From Coriobacteriia bacterium (GTDB lineage Bacteria; Actinomycetota; Coriobacteriia; Coriobacteriales; RUG033): 64,000 nucleotides of DNA. Every line of letters begins with the position of its first letter. Within the stretch, counting starts at the first letter, position 1. Where the stretch lies: contig JAATFL010000008.1 of NCBI GenBank assembly GCA_015655215.1, positions 1 through 64,000 of the forward strand, in the 5' to 3' direction. A program made the translations under genes and the position numbers. The notes below the pieces were generated by a model that was given only the letters and a program-made list of their open reading frames with translations, had not been told where the DNA came from and did not search any database. This document shows positions 44,638 through 53,963 of this stretch, piece after piece.

Positions 44638-45942
44638 ATGATCGAAGACCGGATGAACATCCTCATTCTCGGCTCGGGTGGTCGTGAACACGCCATCGCC
44701 GCCTCGCTCACCGCCTCCCCGCACGCCGGTACCACCTACGTGGCGCCGGGCAATGGCGGTACCGCCCTCTGTGCCGTCAACGTCGCCGCCCTCGACATCC
44801 TCGACCAGGACGCCGTGGTGACGTTCGCTCGAGCGCACGACGTGGGGCTCGTGGTCATCGGCCCCGAGGCCCCTCTCGTCGCGGGCGTCGCGGATGCCGT
44901 GCGCCGTGCCGGCATTCTCGCATACGGACCAGGGGCCTCGGGGGCGCGCATGGAGGGGAGCAAGACGTTCGCAAAGGAGCTCATGCGTCGCCATGGGATC
45001 CCTACGGCTGCATACGGCAGCTTCGCCACCGAACAGGGCGCCCTCGCCTATCTCGAAGGCCACCATGCCCCCATCGTGGTCAAGGCCGACGGTTTGGCCG
45101 CCGGCAAGGGAGTCATCATCGCGATGACGGATGAAGAGGCACGCGAGGCCGTCAAGGCCTGTTTCGCCGGGGAGTTCGGTGCCGCGGGGGCGACCGTAGT
45201 CATCGAGGAGATGCTGATCGGCCCCGAGTGCTCGCTTCTCGCCTTTACCGACGGCGCGACGATGCTACCCATGGCGACGGCACAGGACCACAAGCGCGCC
45301 TTCGAGGGCGATACGGGCCCCAACACCGGCGGCATGGGCGTGTACTCCCCGGTGCCCATCGTGACCCCCTCGGAGCACGATCAGATGGTGGACATCATGC
45401 AGCAGACGGTGGATGCGCTTCGCGAAGAGGGCATTCACTATCGCGGTACGCTTTACGGCGGCTTCATGCTCACCTCGGCCGGGCCCAAGGTGCTTGAGTT
45501 CAACGCGCGGTTCGGCGACCCCGAGACCCAGGTGATCCTACCGCGCCTTGAAACCGACCTGTTCGAGGTGATGGTCGCGACGGCCCAGGGTCGTCTCGAC
45601 ACGGTCTCGCTCTCGTGGAGCCCGCTCTGGGCGGTCTCGGTGGTACTCGCAAGTGCTGGCTATCCCGGGTATTACGAGAAGGGCAAGCCCATCCGTTCTA
45701 CGCACGAGGCCGAGGCTCTCGACGGGGTGACGGTGTACCATGCGGGCACGCTTTTGCAGGACGACGGCACGCTCGTCACCTCGGGAGGTCGCGTGCTCGA
45801 CGTGACGGCGCTGGGCAGGGATTTCTCCACGGCGAGGAACACCGCCTACCTGGCGGCGTCGCTCATCGGGTTCGAGGGTAAGTTCCAACGCAACGATATC
45901 GGTGCCCGCGCCCTGCGCGGGCGCGCGGCATGGGAGGAGTAG
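44638..45942 (+). CDS. purD: Phosphoribosylamine-glycine ligase
   Basis: 434 residues. MNILILGSGGREHAIA (start domain), KELMRRHGIPTAAY, VVKADGLAAGKGVIIA (ATP-grasp), the ADGLAAGKGV and GPNTGGMGVYSP blocks, and LEFNARFGDPETQVILPRL identify PurD, which makes glycinamide ribonucleotide in purine synthesis. The ATG at 44638 has AAAGGG nine bases upstream; the ATG at 44653 is the only nearby alternative. Two bases separate its stop from the Nudix start, so they form an operon. Confidence 0.96.
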   Translation: MIEDRMNILILGSGGREHAIAASLTASPHAGTTYVAPGNGGTALCAVNVAALDILDQDAVVTFARAHDVGLVVIGPEAPLVAGVADAVRRAGILAYGPGASGARMEGSKTFAKELMRRHGIPTAAYGSFATEQGALAYLEGHHAPIVVKADGLAAGKGVIIAMTDEEAREAVKACFAGEFGAAGATVVIEEMLIGPECSLLAFTDGATMLPMATAQDHKRAFEGDTGPNTGGMGVYSPVPIVTPSEHDQMVDIMQQTVDALREEGIHYRGTLYGGFMLTSAGPKVLEFNARFGDPETQVILPRLETDLFEVMVATAQGRLDTVSLSWSPLWAVSVVLASAGYPGYYEKGKPIRSTHEAEALDGVTVYHAGTLLQDDGTLVTSGGRVLDVTALGRDFSTARNTAYLAASLIGFEGKFQRNDIGARALRGRAAWEE

Positions 45943-45944
45943 AC

Positions 45945-46820
45945 ATGGTTCTAGGTGACGAGGGGCTTGGTCAGGGGGAAGTGGGCTTCGGTGGGGATGG
46001 GATCAGGGCGCAGAGACCCTCCGATCAGCCCCTCTCCCCCGATCCCATCGACGAGCAGCCACCATTCGCCCCATCCCATCGTGCAACGCCGCGTCAAGCC
46101 GACCTCTCCACCGGCGTGTCGCTCTTTGAGCCGTCGCGTCCTCAGACGCCGTCGCCGGGGACCGAGACGGCCGAGATACGACGCATCGTCCAGGAGTACG
46201 ACGCCATCATGGCGGCTCGGCATGCGACGAGCTCCGCGGGCGATTCGGTCGTCTGCGGGGATGCCGACGGGGATGCGGATCTCAAGGAGACGATACTCGG
46301 CTCTGATCGCGTCTTCTCGGGGCAGCTGATCAAGGTCGACCACGTGGACGTGTCGCTCCCCAACGGGCGCACGTCGAGTCGCGAGGTCATCCGCCATCCC
46401 GGTGCCACGGCCATCATCGCGCTTGACGGCAAGGGGCGGATACTGCTGGTGCGCCAATACCGCGTCGCCCTCGAGCGCGTCACACGTGAGATCCCAGCAG
46501 GGAAACTCGACCTCGGTGAGGATTGCGAGGCATGCGCTCGACGTGAGCTGTCGGAGGAGACCGGCTACACGGCCGGTACCATGCGCTATCTCATCCCGAT
46601 CTCGTCGGCCGTGGGATATTCCGACGAGATCGTCCACTTGTTCATGGCAACCGACCTGATTCCCGGGGAGGCGCACCCGGACGATGGTGAGTTCATCAAC
46701 GTGGAGTGGGTCGACCTGGGGGAGTTCATCGACGAGGTGCTCGACGGTAAGGTCGAGGACTCGAAGACCATCATCGCCGCGCTCGTGTGCGACGTCATCG
46801 CCCGAAGGCTGCATCGCTAG
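45945..46820 (+). CDS. Nudix hydrolase (ADP-ribose pyrophosphatase-like) with long N-terminal extension
   Basis: 291 residues from the ATG at 45945, two bases after purD with GGGAGGAG across the purD stop. Residues 1-105 are low-complexity and Pro/Ser-rich. The Nudix domain (110-290) has a perfect box: GKLDLGEDCEACARREL then SEETGY, the G-x5-E-x7-RE-U-x-EE-x-G-U pattern. The LVRQYRVALERVTREIPAGK element before it fits ADP-ribose pyrophosphatases. It probably hydrolyses ADP-ribose-type nucleotides. The extension is unusual: typical family members are about 180-200 residues. Confidence 0.88.
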   Translation: MVLGDEGLGQGEVGFGGDGIRAQRPSDQPLSPDPIDEQPPFAPSHRATPRQADLSTGVSLFEPSRPQTPSPGTETAEIRRIVQEYDAIMAARHATSSAGDSVVCGDADGDADLKETILGSDRVFSGQLIKVDHVDVSLPNGRTSSREVIRHPGATAIIALDGKGRILLVRQYRVALERVTREIPAGKLDLGEDCEACARRELSEETGYTAGTMRYLIPISSAVGYSDEIVHLFMATDLIPGEAHPDDGEFINVEWVDLGEFIDEVLDGKVEDSKTIIAALVCDVIARRLHR

Positions 46821-46853
46821 GGATCACCCACCTGTGTAACGAGCGGGCCGAAG

Positions 46854-46887
46854 GGGAGCCAGTGCCGGATTGGCGGTGCCGGCTCCC
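46854..46887. terminator. Inverted repeat between convergent genes
   Basis: GGGAGCC (46854-46860) pairs with GGCTCCC (46881-46887), extended inward by a further imperfect stem (AGTGCCG/CGGTGCC). Lies between the Nudix stop and the minus-strand fusion-protein stop, serving both. Confidence 0.6.
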
Positions 46888-46890
46888 TCG

Positions 46891-48414
46891 TCACGCGCCG
46901 GCGTTCGTCGTCTCCGCGGATGAAGTGGCCGTGTTGGACGTGCTGGTCGATGCCGTCTCGGTGGCGATGCCCTCGTCGACGATGCGTTTGAACTGGTCGG
47001 CCGTGAGGGCTCCCGTCACGCTTCCGGCGATACGTCCATCGGTGGTTATGACATATGTCTTGGGAAGCCCGTCGACCCCATACGCCTCGAAAGAAGCTCC
47101 GCTGCCGTCAAAGAGCACGGGGAACGTGTAGCCGTCGGTTGCGAGAAGCGAGGTGATGCTCGACTCGGATGAACTGGCAAAGGAGGCGAGGAGAGCGGCC
47201 CGTTGCTGCGCTACGCTCGTGTCGCCCGAGGCGGTCGATGAATCGACGGTGTTGGAAAGGTTGGCGGTGGCCTGCGTTGCGGACTCTGAGCTTGTCGACA
47301 TCACCACGGTGAACACCGTCACCGCGGGGCGCGACGTGGCCGTCGTCGCACTCGAGGAGCCAGAGAGGTTCCCCGTGCTGGTGTTTGCCGTGTTCCCGGA
47401 TGCCGTGTCCTGGGATTCGAGTTCCTGCTGCTCCTCCTTTTGCGCGGAGACGATCATGTCAGCATAGTATGATTGAAGGTCCCCGAGAGCTGAGATCGAA
47501 GCCTTCGACTCCGTCGACCAGAAGACGAGCACGACGATGGTGCCCTCGTAGTCGCTCAGCTTGTGATGGATTCCAAACTGGTCGACCAGATCGAGGTCGG
47601 GGGCATCGACGAGCTTGGCGGATGTCGTGATGTTCGAGTTCGTGGATGTCTCGTTGGCGGTGTCGTTCGCATTGGCGTTTGACGAGTTCGCATTCGACGA
47701 GTTGGCGGTCGTCTCGTTTGACGGGATGGTTACCGGCGAGAGATAGTCGGTTGCACCGTTCATCCAACCCGTGAGCACCATGAACCCCACGACGACGAGC
47801 CCGACGCCGCAGACCTTCATCCAAATCCGCAGCGATTTGACATGTCTGCCAATGACGCGAGCGGCTTGACGTGCGGCAAGCCTCGATGCGAGCAATGCGA
47901 CGAGGAAACCGACGGTGAACGCGGTGGTGGACAGGAGCCCGGCACTGACGCTGTTGGCGCTGACCGCGAACAAGAGCATGGCGAGCACGATGGGTGAGAA
48001 CGATGGGACCCAGCCGAGGATGAGGCGAACCCCGAGGTAGAGGGAGTTCAGAGACGAGCCAGCGCGGTCCCGCGTGCGAAACGTGGGAAGCATGAGTTCC
48101 CGTTGGAAGAGGCCGGCGCTCATGGGTACGAACTCGAGCACGCCAAGGGCGACGATGCCCACCCCGGCGATCCGCACGACGAGGAGGCGTGGTGCGGTGA
48201 TATGTGCGCCGATCACGGACGAGAGATACCCTAGGACCATGATCGCCATGGTTGAGCCGACCGCAAAGGCGATGACGTGCAGGAGGCCGTGGGGTCTGTT
48301 GGCAACGGCCGAAGACGTCGAGTGGACCACCGCGGGGGAGAAGAACGACAATATGCCGATGAGCGCAAGTACTGCGTACAGCGCCACCTGTACCAACTGC
48401 TGCGGACCGAGCAT
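46891..48414 (-). CDS. CcdA-like membrane domain fused to a TlpA-like thioredoxin domain, lacking all redox cysteines
   Basis: 507 residues; AGGAAGG precedes the ATG at 48414. Residues 1-220 follow the CcdA/DsbD-beta layout with six helices. The CcdA motif FLSPCVLP reads FFSPAVVH (24-31) and the second motif WTPCIGP reads WVPSFSPI (135-142), so both membrane cysteines are gone. A Ser/Thr/Asn-rich linker (228-265) leads to a TlpA/ResA-like domain (266-500): FWSTESKASISA stands where FWATWCPPC would be (298-309), while the cis-proline GLPKTYVITTDG is kept. An insertion of about 80 Ser/Thr/Gln-rich residues interrupts it. The only cysteine is Cys202. The fold is thus kept without thiol chemistry; a structural or binding role is more likely. 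It is divergent from a HemN-like gene. Confidence 0.85.
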   Translation of the reverse strand: MLGPQQLVQVALYAVLALIGILSFFSPAVVHSTSSAVANRPHGLLHVIAFAVGSTMAIMVLGYLSSVIGAHITAPRLLVVRIAGVGIVALGVLEFVPMSAGLFQRELMLPTFRTRDRAGSSLNSLYLGVRLILGWVPSFSPIVLAMLLFAVSANSVSAGLLSTTAFTVGFLVALLASRLAARQAARVIGRHVKSLRIWMKVCGVGLVVVGFMVLTGWMNGATDYLSPVTIPSNETTANSSNANSSNANANDTANETSTNSNITTSAKLVDAPDLDLVDQFGIHHKLSDYEGTIVVLVFWSTESKASISALGDLQSYYADMIVSAQKEEQQELESQDTASGNTANTSTGNLSGSSSATTATSRPAVTVFTVVMSTSSESATQATANLSNTVDSSTASGDTSVAQQRAALLASFASSSESSITSLLATDGYTFPVLFDGSGASFEAYGVDGLPKTYVITTDGRIAGSVTGALTADQFKRIVDEGIATETASTSTSNTATSSAETTNAGA

Positions 48415-48853
48415 GGGCTTCCTTCCTCACCGTGGTGCGATCGCGCGGGGACGCGCAGAGGACCACACGCTCAAGGATACCGTTTCATGGAATGACAATC
48501 CACCAAGCAGCCGACGCCAAAGGCCACCAGGGACGTCATGGCGGTTCCCATCGGTAAACATGGACATGACGATGCAATCGCCGGTGGAGGCGATGCCCGG
48601 TGCATCCGAAGGTCGGCACGGCCCTGGGGCGGACATCCGTCGCCTGCCGAGCAGACCACCATGCGGTTTGTCGCGAGCGACGGCATCCATCCGCCCACAT
48701 CTGGTTTCCACTCGCCGCATGGTTGCCACCTACCGAGGGCGACGGGGTAAACGTGCGCGCTACATTGAGGCCGTCAGCTTGTCGACTGCATCACGATAAA
48801 AGCCAACGCCGGTGAAGGCGTTCATCGTCTATCTCACGAGATCCGAGGTCTTC
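48415..48853. other. Divergent intergenic region, no gene seen
   Basis: 439 bases between the CcdA-like fusion (minus) and the HemN-like gene (plus). Overlapping short frames of 70-100 codons appear on both strands, without ribosome sites or family motifs. No clear promoter, riboswitch or repeat could be picked out. Confidence 0.4.
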
Positions 48854-50185
48854 ATGCTCTCTGAACGTATGCTCTCATCCGTAGTCCGGCACATGAACAA
48901 GCGCTATCTCGACCTCAAGCCCACCAGCGAGACGATCCTGCCAGCTCCCCAACCGGGGCGCGCCTACATGCTTTACCTGCACGTCCCCTTTTGCGAGCGC
49001 CTGTGTCCGTATTGTTCGTTCAATCGATTCCCCTTCAGCGAGGAGCGTGCGAAGCCATATTTCGACAGTGTCCGCACGGAGATGCGCATGCTCGAGGACC
49101 TCGGTTACGACTTCGAGGCACTCTACGTGGGGGGCGGCACTCCCACGATCATGATCGATGAGCTCGCCGAGACCATCGGGCTGGCGCGCGAGCTCTTCTC
49201 CATCAAGGACGTGTCGAGTGAGACGAACCCCAACCATCTGGTTCCCGAGTACCTCGAGCAGCTCTCGCAGATCGTGCAGCGCCTGTCGGTGGGTGTCCAG
49301 AGCTTTGACGACGGCCTTCTCAAGCAGATGGATCGATACGAAAAATATGGCAGTGCCGAGCAGATCCTCGAACGCTTGCAGTCCGTCGAGGGCATGTTCA
49401 AGACACTCAACGTGGACATGATCTTCAACCTCCCCGCGCAGACCGAGGAGATGCTGCTCCACGACGTCGAGATGCTCAAGCAGGCGCGGTGCACGCAGAC
49501 CACCTTCTACCCGCTCATGGCGTCGCCATCGGTGGAACGCTCGCTCAAGGCCACGATGGGTGAGGTGTCCTATGGTCGAGAGAGGCGCTTCTACGAGATC
49601 ATCGACCACGCACTCACCGACGTCGACCCCATCACGGGCAAGGCACCGTTCGCACACGGCTCCGCCTGGACCTTCTCGTCCACGACCGGTGGCATGATCG
49701 ACGAATACGTCGTCGATTACGAGGAGTACCCCGCCATCGGCAGCGGTGGGCTCACCTACCTCGACGGGAGCCTGTACGTGAACACGTTCTCGCTCAGCGA
49801 ATATGGCGAGGCCATCGGTGCGGGGCATATGTCCATCATGGGCAAGACGAGCTTCACCAAGAGCGACCGTATGCGATATCGCTTCATGATGTCGTTGTTT
49901 GGCCTGCGCCTGGACAAGCGGGAGTGGGAGCGTGACTTCGGCTGTACCGTTGCCGGTGGACTGCCCGTGGAAAACGCCTTCATGAAGATGAACGGTGCCT
50001 ACGATGTGGACGATGACGACGAGATCACCCTCACGCCCAAGGGGCGCTACCTGATGGTGGCGATGATGCGGCAGTTCTTCATCGGCGTGAACGGCGTGCG
50101 CGACAGAGCTCGCGCCGCCTTGCCGGTCGAGGAGCACGACCTGCTGTTTGGCGATGGCTCCCGGGTGCCGTCCTGCGTGGCGTAG
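48854..50185 (+). CDS. HemN-like radical SAM protein (coproporphyrinogen-oxidase-like / HutW-like)
   Basis: 443 residues from the ATG at 48854 (GAGG just upstream; the frame is open to 48812 with GTG). The Cx3Cx2C motif CERLCPYC follows YLHVPFC. Next are YVGGGTPTIM, SSETNPNHL, QRLSVGVQSFDDGLLKQMDR and LNVDMIFNLPAQTEEML, all in the HemN family order, and a C-terminal HemN-type domain. Longer than the HemN-like protein at 25147 and with a full C-terminal part. Candidates are an anaerobic coproporphyrinogen III dehydrogenase or a HutW/ChuW haem-degrading enzyme; an unambiguous HemN Tyr-His signature is not evident. Confidence 0.78.
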   Translation: MLSERMLSSVVRHMNKRYLDLKPTSETILPAPQPGRAYMLYLHVPFCERLCPYCSFNRFPFSEERAKPYFDSVRTEMRMLEDLGYDFEALYVGGGTPTIMIDELAETIGLARELFSIKDVSSETNPNHLVPEYLEQLSQIVQRLSVGVQSFDDGLLKQMDRYEKYGSAEQILERLQSVEGMFKTLNVDMIFNLPAQTEEMLLHDVEMLKQARCTQTTFYPLMASPSVERSLKATMGEVSYGRERRFYEIIDHALTDVDPITGKAPFAHGSAWTFSSTTGGMIDEYVVDYEEYPAIGSGGLTYLDGSLYVNTFSLSEYGEAIGAGHMSIMGKTSFTKSDRMRYRFMMSLFGLRLDKREWERDFGCTVAGGLPVENAFMKMNGAYDVDDDDEITLTPKGRYLMVAMMRQFFIGVNGVRDRARAALPVEEHDLLFGDGSRVPSCVA

Positions 50186-50198
50186 GGGTCGCGGCGGC

Positions 50199-51632
50199 TC
50201 AAGCGTGTCGTTCGAGCAGGTTGAGCAGCTCCTCGCGGTTCTCGGCGCCGGTCTTGAGGTAGATGTGCGAGAGATGCGTCTTGACGGTGTTCTTGGAGAT
50301 ATGGAGCCTCTCCTCGATATAGGAGCTCTGGTGCCCCGACGCCCATATCTGCAACACGTCCGTCTCACGGGGCGAGAGGCCATGGGCACTGGCGAGCGAT
50401 TGGACGCGGGTCGCCAGCGTCGACTGGCCGGAGAGGGGGACCTCGATCCCCTTGAGGGCGAAGCTCCCATCGCCCGAGAGCAGCAGCGCGGCGACGATGA
50501 GCAGCAGCAGGATGATGAAGACGACGGTGAGGGGTTGGTCGATCAACACGAGTCCTGCCAGCTGGCCGGAAAAGGCGCCGAGGAACCACGCGGCACGCAG
50601 GCATCCGAAGGCGATGAGGGCCGGGATGCCCCGTGAGGTGACCAGCTCGATGAAGAGCAACCATACCATCAAGTAGACCAGGTTGATGCCGGCATAGGCG
50701 ATGAGGAACACGATCGGATTTCCCGTCGCGCCCATCTGGGCCGCCGATATGGCGGTGATGGCGATGAAGGGTATGGCGACGTAGAAGGCGATGCTCGTCT
50801 TGACGCGTTTGGCGAAGAGCGCCAGCGCCACATCGCCGATGACCGCCAAGGTGAGGCTGCCCGTGCCCAGCGTCCATCCCATGAGGTCGAGCCCGGACGT
50901 GCTGTCGGGGGTGCTCAGGGTACGGAGCGCCCCGTAGGCGAATTCGACGATGAAGACCAGCATGATGAGTCTCCACGGCTTCGCTCGGGCGAAGAGCCGC
51001 CATGCGTCCCCGAGCACGGTTCCCATGGCGAGGTAAGGACTTCGGCTCGGGCGCAGCGAAAGCGCGGATACGATGGGGAGGAGGATGACACTGGCGACGG
51101 CGATGCCCTGGGGAAGCAAGGAGACCGTCAGATAGAGAAGGTAGCCGGCCACGCTGGCGATCCCCATGCACAGCGCGGCGTTCGTCGTGGAATGCGTCGC
51201 GAAGAGCTCGTCCCAGGCGATCTGAATCCACGCAGCTCCCGTACCGCCGAGCACGAAGCCAAGCGTGGTGAGCCAGCCAGGTATGACGTCGAGGCTGGCA
51301 AGGGAGATGAGGCAGGTTCCCGCGGCGCAGGCGAGTCCGGCCACGAAGTGCAGCTCGCGACGGGGGTTGAGCGGGGAGAGGTGGGAGGATCCGGCGATCA
51401 GCAGCAAGGGGACGAGTCCGGTGGTGAGCGAGCTGAGGGCATGGAGGTCGAGGAGGGAGATATGGGGCTGAGGGGTGAGGAAGAGCACGTTGCTGTCGAA
51501 GAAGAAGAACACCCACGCGGTGATGAACCCGTAACCGACGAACTGCCTGAGGCCTTGGAAGGAGAAATGCTCCGTCTCCTCCGGGGATTCTCGGGAATCG
51601 AGGTCCGATGTCCCAACCATGCCACTCGCCAT
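50199..51632 (-). CDS. LuxR-family transcriptional regulator with polytopic membrane domain
   Basis: 477 residues from the ATG at 51632 (GGGG seven bases upstream; GTG at 51635 is adjacent). About 12 hydrophobic segments and a C-terminal LuxR domain with LSPRETDVLQIWASGHQSSY and ISKNTVKTHLSHIYLKTGA (about 410-470). Convergent with the HemN-like gene (13-base gap). It is downstream of the flavoprotein at 51820-53622 on the same strand, separated by a hairpin. It forms the seventh reductase/regulator unit, outside the main block. Confidence 0.87.
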   Translation of the reverse strand: MASGMVGTSDLDSRESPEETEHFSFQGLRQFVGYGFITAWVFFFFDSNVLFLTPQPHISLLDLHALSSLTTGLVPLLLIAGSSHLSPLNPRRELHFVAGLACAAGTCLISLASLDVIPGWLTTLGFVLGGTGAAWIQIAWDELFATHSTTNAALCMGIASVAGYLLYLTVSLLPQGIAVASVILLPIVSALSLRPSRSPYLAMGTVLGDAWRLFARAKPWRLIMLVFIVEFAYGALRTLSTPDSTSGLDLMGWTLGTGSLTLAVIGDVALALFAKRVKTSIAFYVAIPFIAITAISAAQMGATGNPIVFLIAYAGINLVYLMVWLLFIELVTSRGIPALIAFGCLRAAWFLGAFSGQLAGLVLIDQPLTVVFIILLLLIVAALLLSGDGSFALKGIEVPLSGQSTLATRVQSLASAHGLSPRETDVLQIWASGHQSSYIEERLHISKNTVKTHLSHIYLKTGAENREELLNLLERHA

Positions 51633-51749
51633 CACGAAACCCCACCATCCCCGTCGTCATCGAATCGACTGGCCCCAGGATAGCAGCATCGGCGTTTTCG
51701 GGGTACCGATAGGGTCCTTGTGATGGGGAACCAGTGCCGTTGTAAGATA

Positions 51750-51780
51750 GAGGATGCCCCGGTCATACTGGGGCATCCTC
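51750..51780. terminator. Inverted repeat after the flavoprotein gene (minus strand)
   Basis: An 11-bp stem (GAGGATGCCCC, 51750-51760, complement 51770-51780) with a 9-base loop. It lies 40 bases downstream of the minus-strand flavoprotein stop, between it and the LuxR gene. Confidence 0.6.
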
Positions 51781-51819
51781 TGTGGGTAGAGGGAAACCAG
51801 CAGACCTCGACGAGGTGGT

Positions 51820-53622
51820 CTACGATATCTCACCGGAGGCTATCCGCTGACCGAGCAACATCCCCTCGGTGAGGCAGAAGCCCAGGCTCATGCCGGAAAG
51901 CGGTGTCGCGTACTGCACGATGAACCGGTTTCCCGAGTCGTTCCCCGCAGCGAACAGACCAGGGATGGGTGCGAGATCGTCGTCGAGCACATGGTGCTGA
52001 TAGTCCGTGTCGAGGCCGGTGGTCTGGCAGAGACCAGGGTTTATGCTGGTGGTGCTACCGACGACGGCATAGTAAGGCGGGGTATCGAGGCGTGTGACAG
52101 CCAGGATGCGGGAATCCTTGGCGAAGTCCTCATCCTCACCGTTTTGACAGTATCCTTGATATTTCTCAATCTCGGCTATGGCAGCTTTCTGCTGGCTTTC
52201 ATCCCAGATGCCGACGATCTTCACGAGTTCCTCGATGGTTTGGGCACAATAGACGTCAGGTTGGGAGGAGTAGGCGATGGCCGTAGTCGGTTTGTCGCCT
52301 GGCTGGACGGCATTCATCGAGTCGACGGTCTCCGGCCAGCCCTGGCTCCGGCGGTAATCGACGGCCTCATGGGCGGGGGGCATCGCGTAGACGAGGTCCT
52401 GCCAGTTGGCGTCGTTGATCGCGACGACGGAACCCTTGGGCTGACGGGGAACCAGATACGCCGACCCCTCAGTGCCACCCGCGCACTCGTCGCAGAACCG
52501 CAAGCCGTTCTGGTTGAGCATGGGTGAACCCGGTCCCCAGGGAGTCTCGGGGCCCGCTTGGCCCGTGTTCATCCCCGAGTGCGGCCCGACCTCGATGTGC
52601 CCGCCGGCCCACACCCCCATCTGGATTACGGAACCGTCGCGGGTAAGCATCATGGGAGCGACGGTGGCAAGCTCGATATCGCCCAGGGATTCGGCGAGAT
52701 GACGGTACTCGTCGTTGATGTCGCGCATCATGTCCTCGTTGCCGGCGAAGTCGCCGCCGGTGAGGATGATGCCCTTGGTGGCGGTGTAGCGCAGGTAGGT
52801 TCCACCCTCCTGATCGAGCACCACGACGCTCACCACGCGGCCGGAGCCGTCCTTCTCGAGATACTCCGCATGTTGGTTGTAGTTCCAGACAGCGCCATCG
52901 GCGATGGATTGGTCGCGATGATGGCTCAAGATGGTCGGTCCCCAGTTCCACTCGGACAGTCCGGCACTGGGTGATCGGAAGATGGTGGTACCGGTGTAGA
53001 ACTTGTAGTCGGAGGGGTCCATGACCATGCGGTCATCCGGTGGGCAGGAGCCGATATGGGTGTTCTCCTCCATCCATGTGGTGTCGATGTCTTGGATGGC
53101 CCAGTCTAAGAGTTCGCCAGAGTGTTCGACGTAATCCTTGATGAGGCGCTGGTCGCTGCGACCTTCGTTACGGCGGAACACCTCGCGCATGAATTCCTGC
53201 GGATCGATCGTCCTGGCTCCATGGCTAAGTGCCCACTGCGAGTTGATGGTGCCTACCTCGCCACCGATCCACATGTGGTTCTCCTCGGTCTGCATCTCGA
53301 TGACCGCGACGGACAGGCCGTTCTTGCTCGTCGAGCGTGTGGTCCACAGGCCCGATTCGCCGCCCCCCACGACGATCACATCATAGGTGCCCCCATCGGC
53401 GATCTTCGACTCGTCGATGGGGTTCGGTGCGGTGTGCCAACTCACCGCCGCGGCAGACTGCCAACGGTTTCCCACGGCATCGTCCGAGCCGGTGTCATCG
53501 GAGGTTTTTGGTGAGCAACCGACGAGGCCGCTCACCGCCGCAGCAGCGCCCACCAACGCAGCGCCCTTCATGAAGGTGCGTCGGTCGGTGGTGATCACAC
53601 CCTTCTCCACGCTCTTACCCAT
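51820..53622 (-). CDS. Tat-exported FAD-dependent oxidoreductase (fumarate-reductase-like flavoprotein), lipoprotein
   Basis: 600 residues from the ATG at 53622 (AAAAGGG six bases upstream); an ATG two codons earlier (53628) abuts the site. Twin-arginine motif DRRTFMKG (R14-R15), lipobox ending LVGC (Cys36), FAD motif GGGESG (86-91). Ends YATPLSGMSLGF, like the flavoprotein at 23131. The DTDYQHHVLDDDLAPIPGLF block is where HHTMGG/NRLGG features would lie, so the substrate site again differs from fumarate reductase. The LuxR gene downstream (50199) is the likely regulator. Substrate unknown. Confidence 0.87.
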   Translation of the reverse strand: MGKSVEKGVITTDRRTFMKGAALVGAAAAVSGLVGCSPKTSDDTGSDDAVGNRWQSAAAVSWHTAPNPIDESKIADGGTYDVIVVGGGESGLWTTRSTSKNGLSVAVIEMQTEENHMWIGGEVGTINSQWALSHGARTIDPQEFMREVFRRNEGRSDQRLIKDYVEHSGELLDWAIQDIDTTWMEENTHIGSCPPDDRMVMDPSDYKFYTGTTIFRSPSAGLSEWNWGPTILSHHRDQSIADGAVWNYNQHAEYLEKDGSGRVVSVVVLDQEGGTYLRYTATKGIILTGGDFAGNEDMMRDINDEYRHLAESLGDIELATVAPMMLTRDGSVIQMGVWAGGHIEVGPHSGMNTGQAGPETPWGPGSPMLNQNGLRFCDECAGGTEGSAYLVPRQPKGSVVAINDANWQDLVYAMPPAHEAVDYRRSQGWPETVDSMNAVQPGDKPTTAIAYSSQPDVYCAQTIEELVKIVGIWDESQQKAAIAEIEKYQGYCQNGEDEDFAKDSRILAVTRLDTPPYYAVVGSTTSINPGLCQTTGLDTDYQHHVLDDDLAPIPGLFAAGNDSGNRFIVQYATPLSGMSLGFCLTEGMLLGQRIASGEIS

Positions 53623-53963
53623 GGTCATCCCTTTTCTCTTGCTGCCGACTCAGTGCGTCTCATGCGCATCGGGTGACGAGGCGGTTGGCGGCCCGTCGGC
53701 CATAGGGTCCGTCAGCGTTTGCCATCATGAGTCGTCTGGCTTCCATCGTCCTCACCGTTCAACTCCGATTGAGATGGTTTTGGCACAAAGGGCATCACCG
53801 CTGAGGGGTGAATGCGCCGTCGCGTGTCCCGAAGGGTCGTTATACGTGTCGATACGATGGATGTGGGGTCCTCGAAGTGTATCCTTGTCAGTTGACACGT
53901 CGGACATCTCTTGGTTGAGACGTCCGGCCAGCAGGGAACGCGACCAGCAAGGAGGCGGACTTG
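53623..53963. other. Divergent intergenic region (flavoprotein / purE), no gene seen
   Basis: 341 bases. TTGACA at 53892-53897 is a perfect -35 hexamer, but no matching -10 stands 16-18 bases later. AAGGAGG just before purE is its ribosome site. No further structure seen. Confidence 0.35.

Noticed and set aside
46891-48414. Calling the fusion a thiol:disulfide interchange protein
   Set aside because: All expected redox cysteines are replaced, so the usual activity is not possible by the known mechanism.
48875-50470. 531-codon minus-strand frame
   Set aside because: Antisense to the HemN-like gene and overlapping the LuxR gene in another frame; no recognisable domain.
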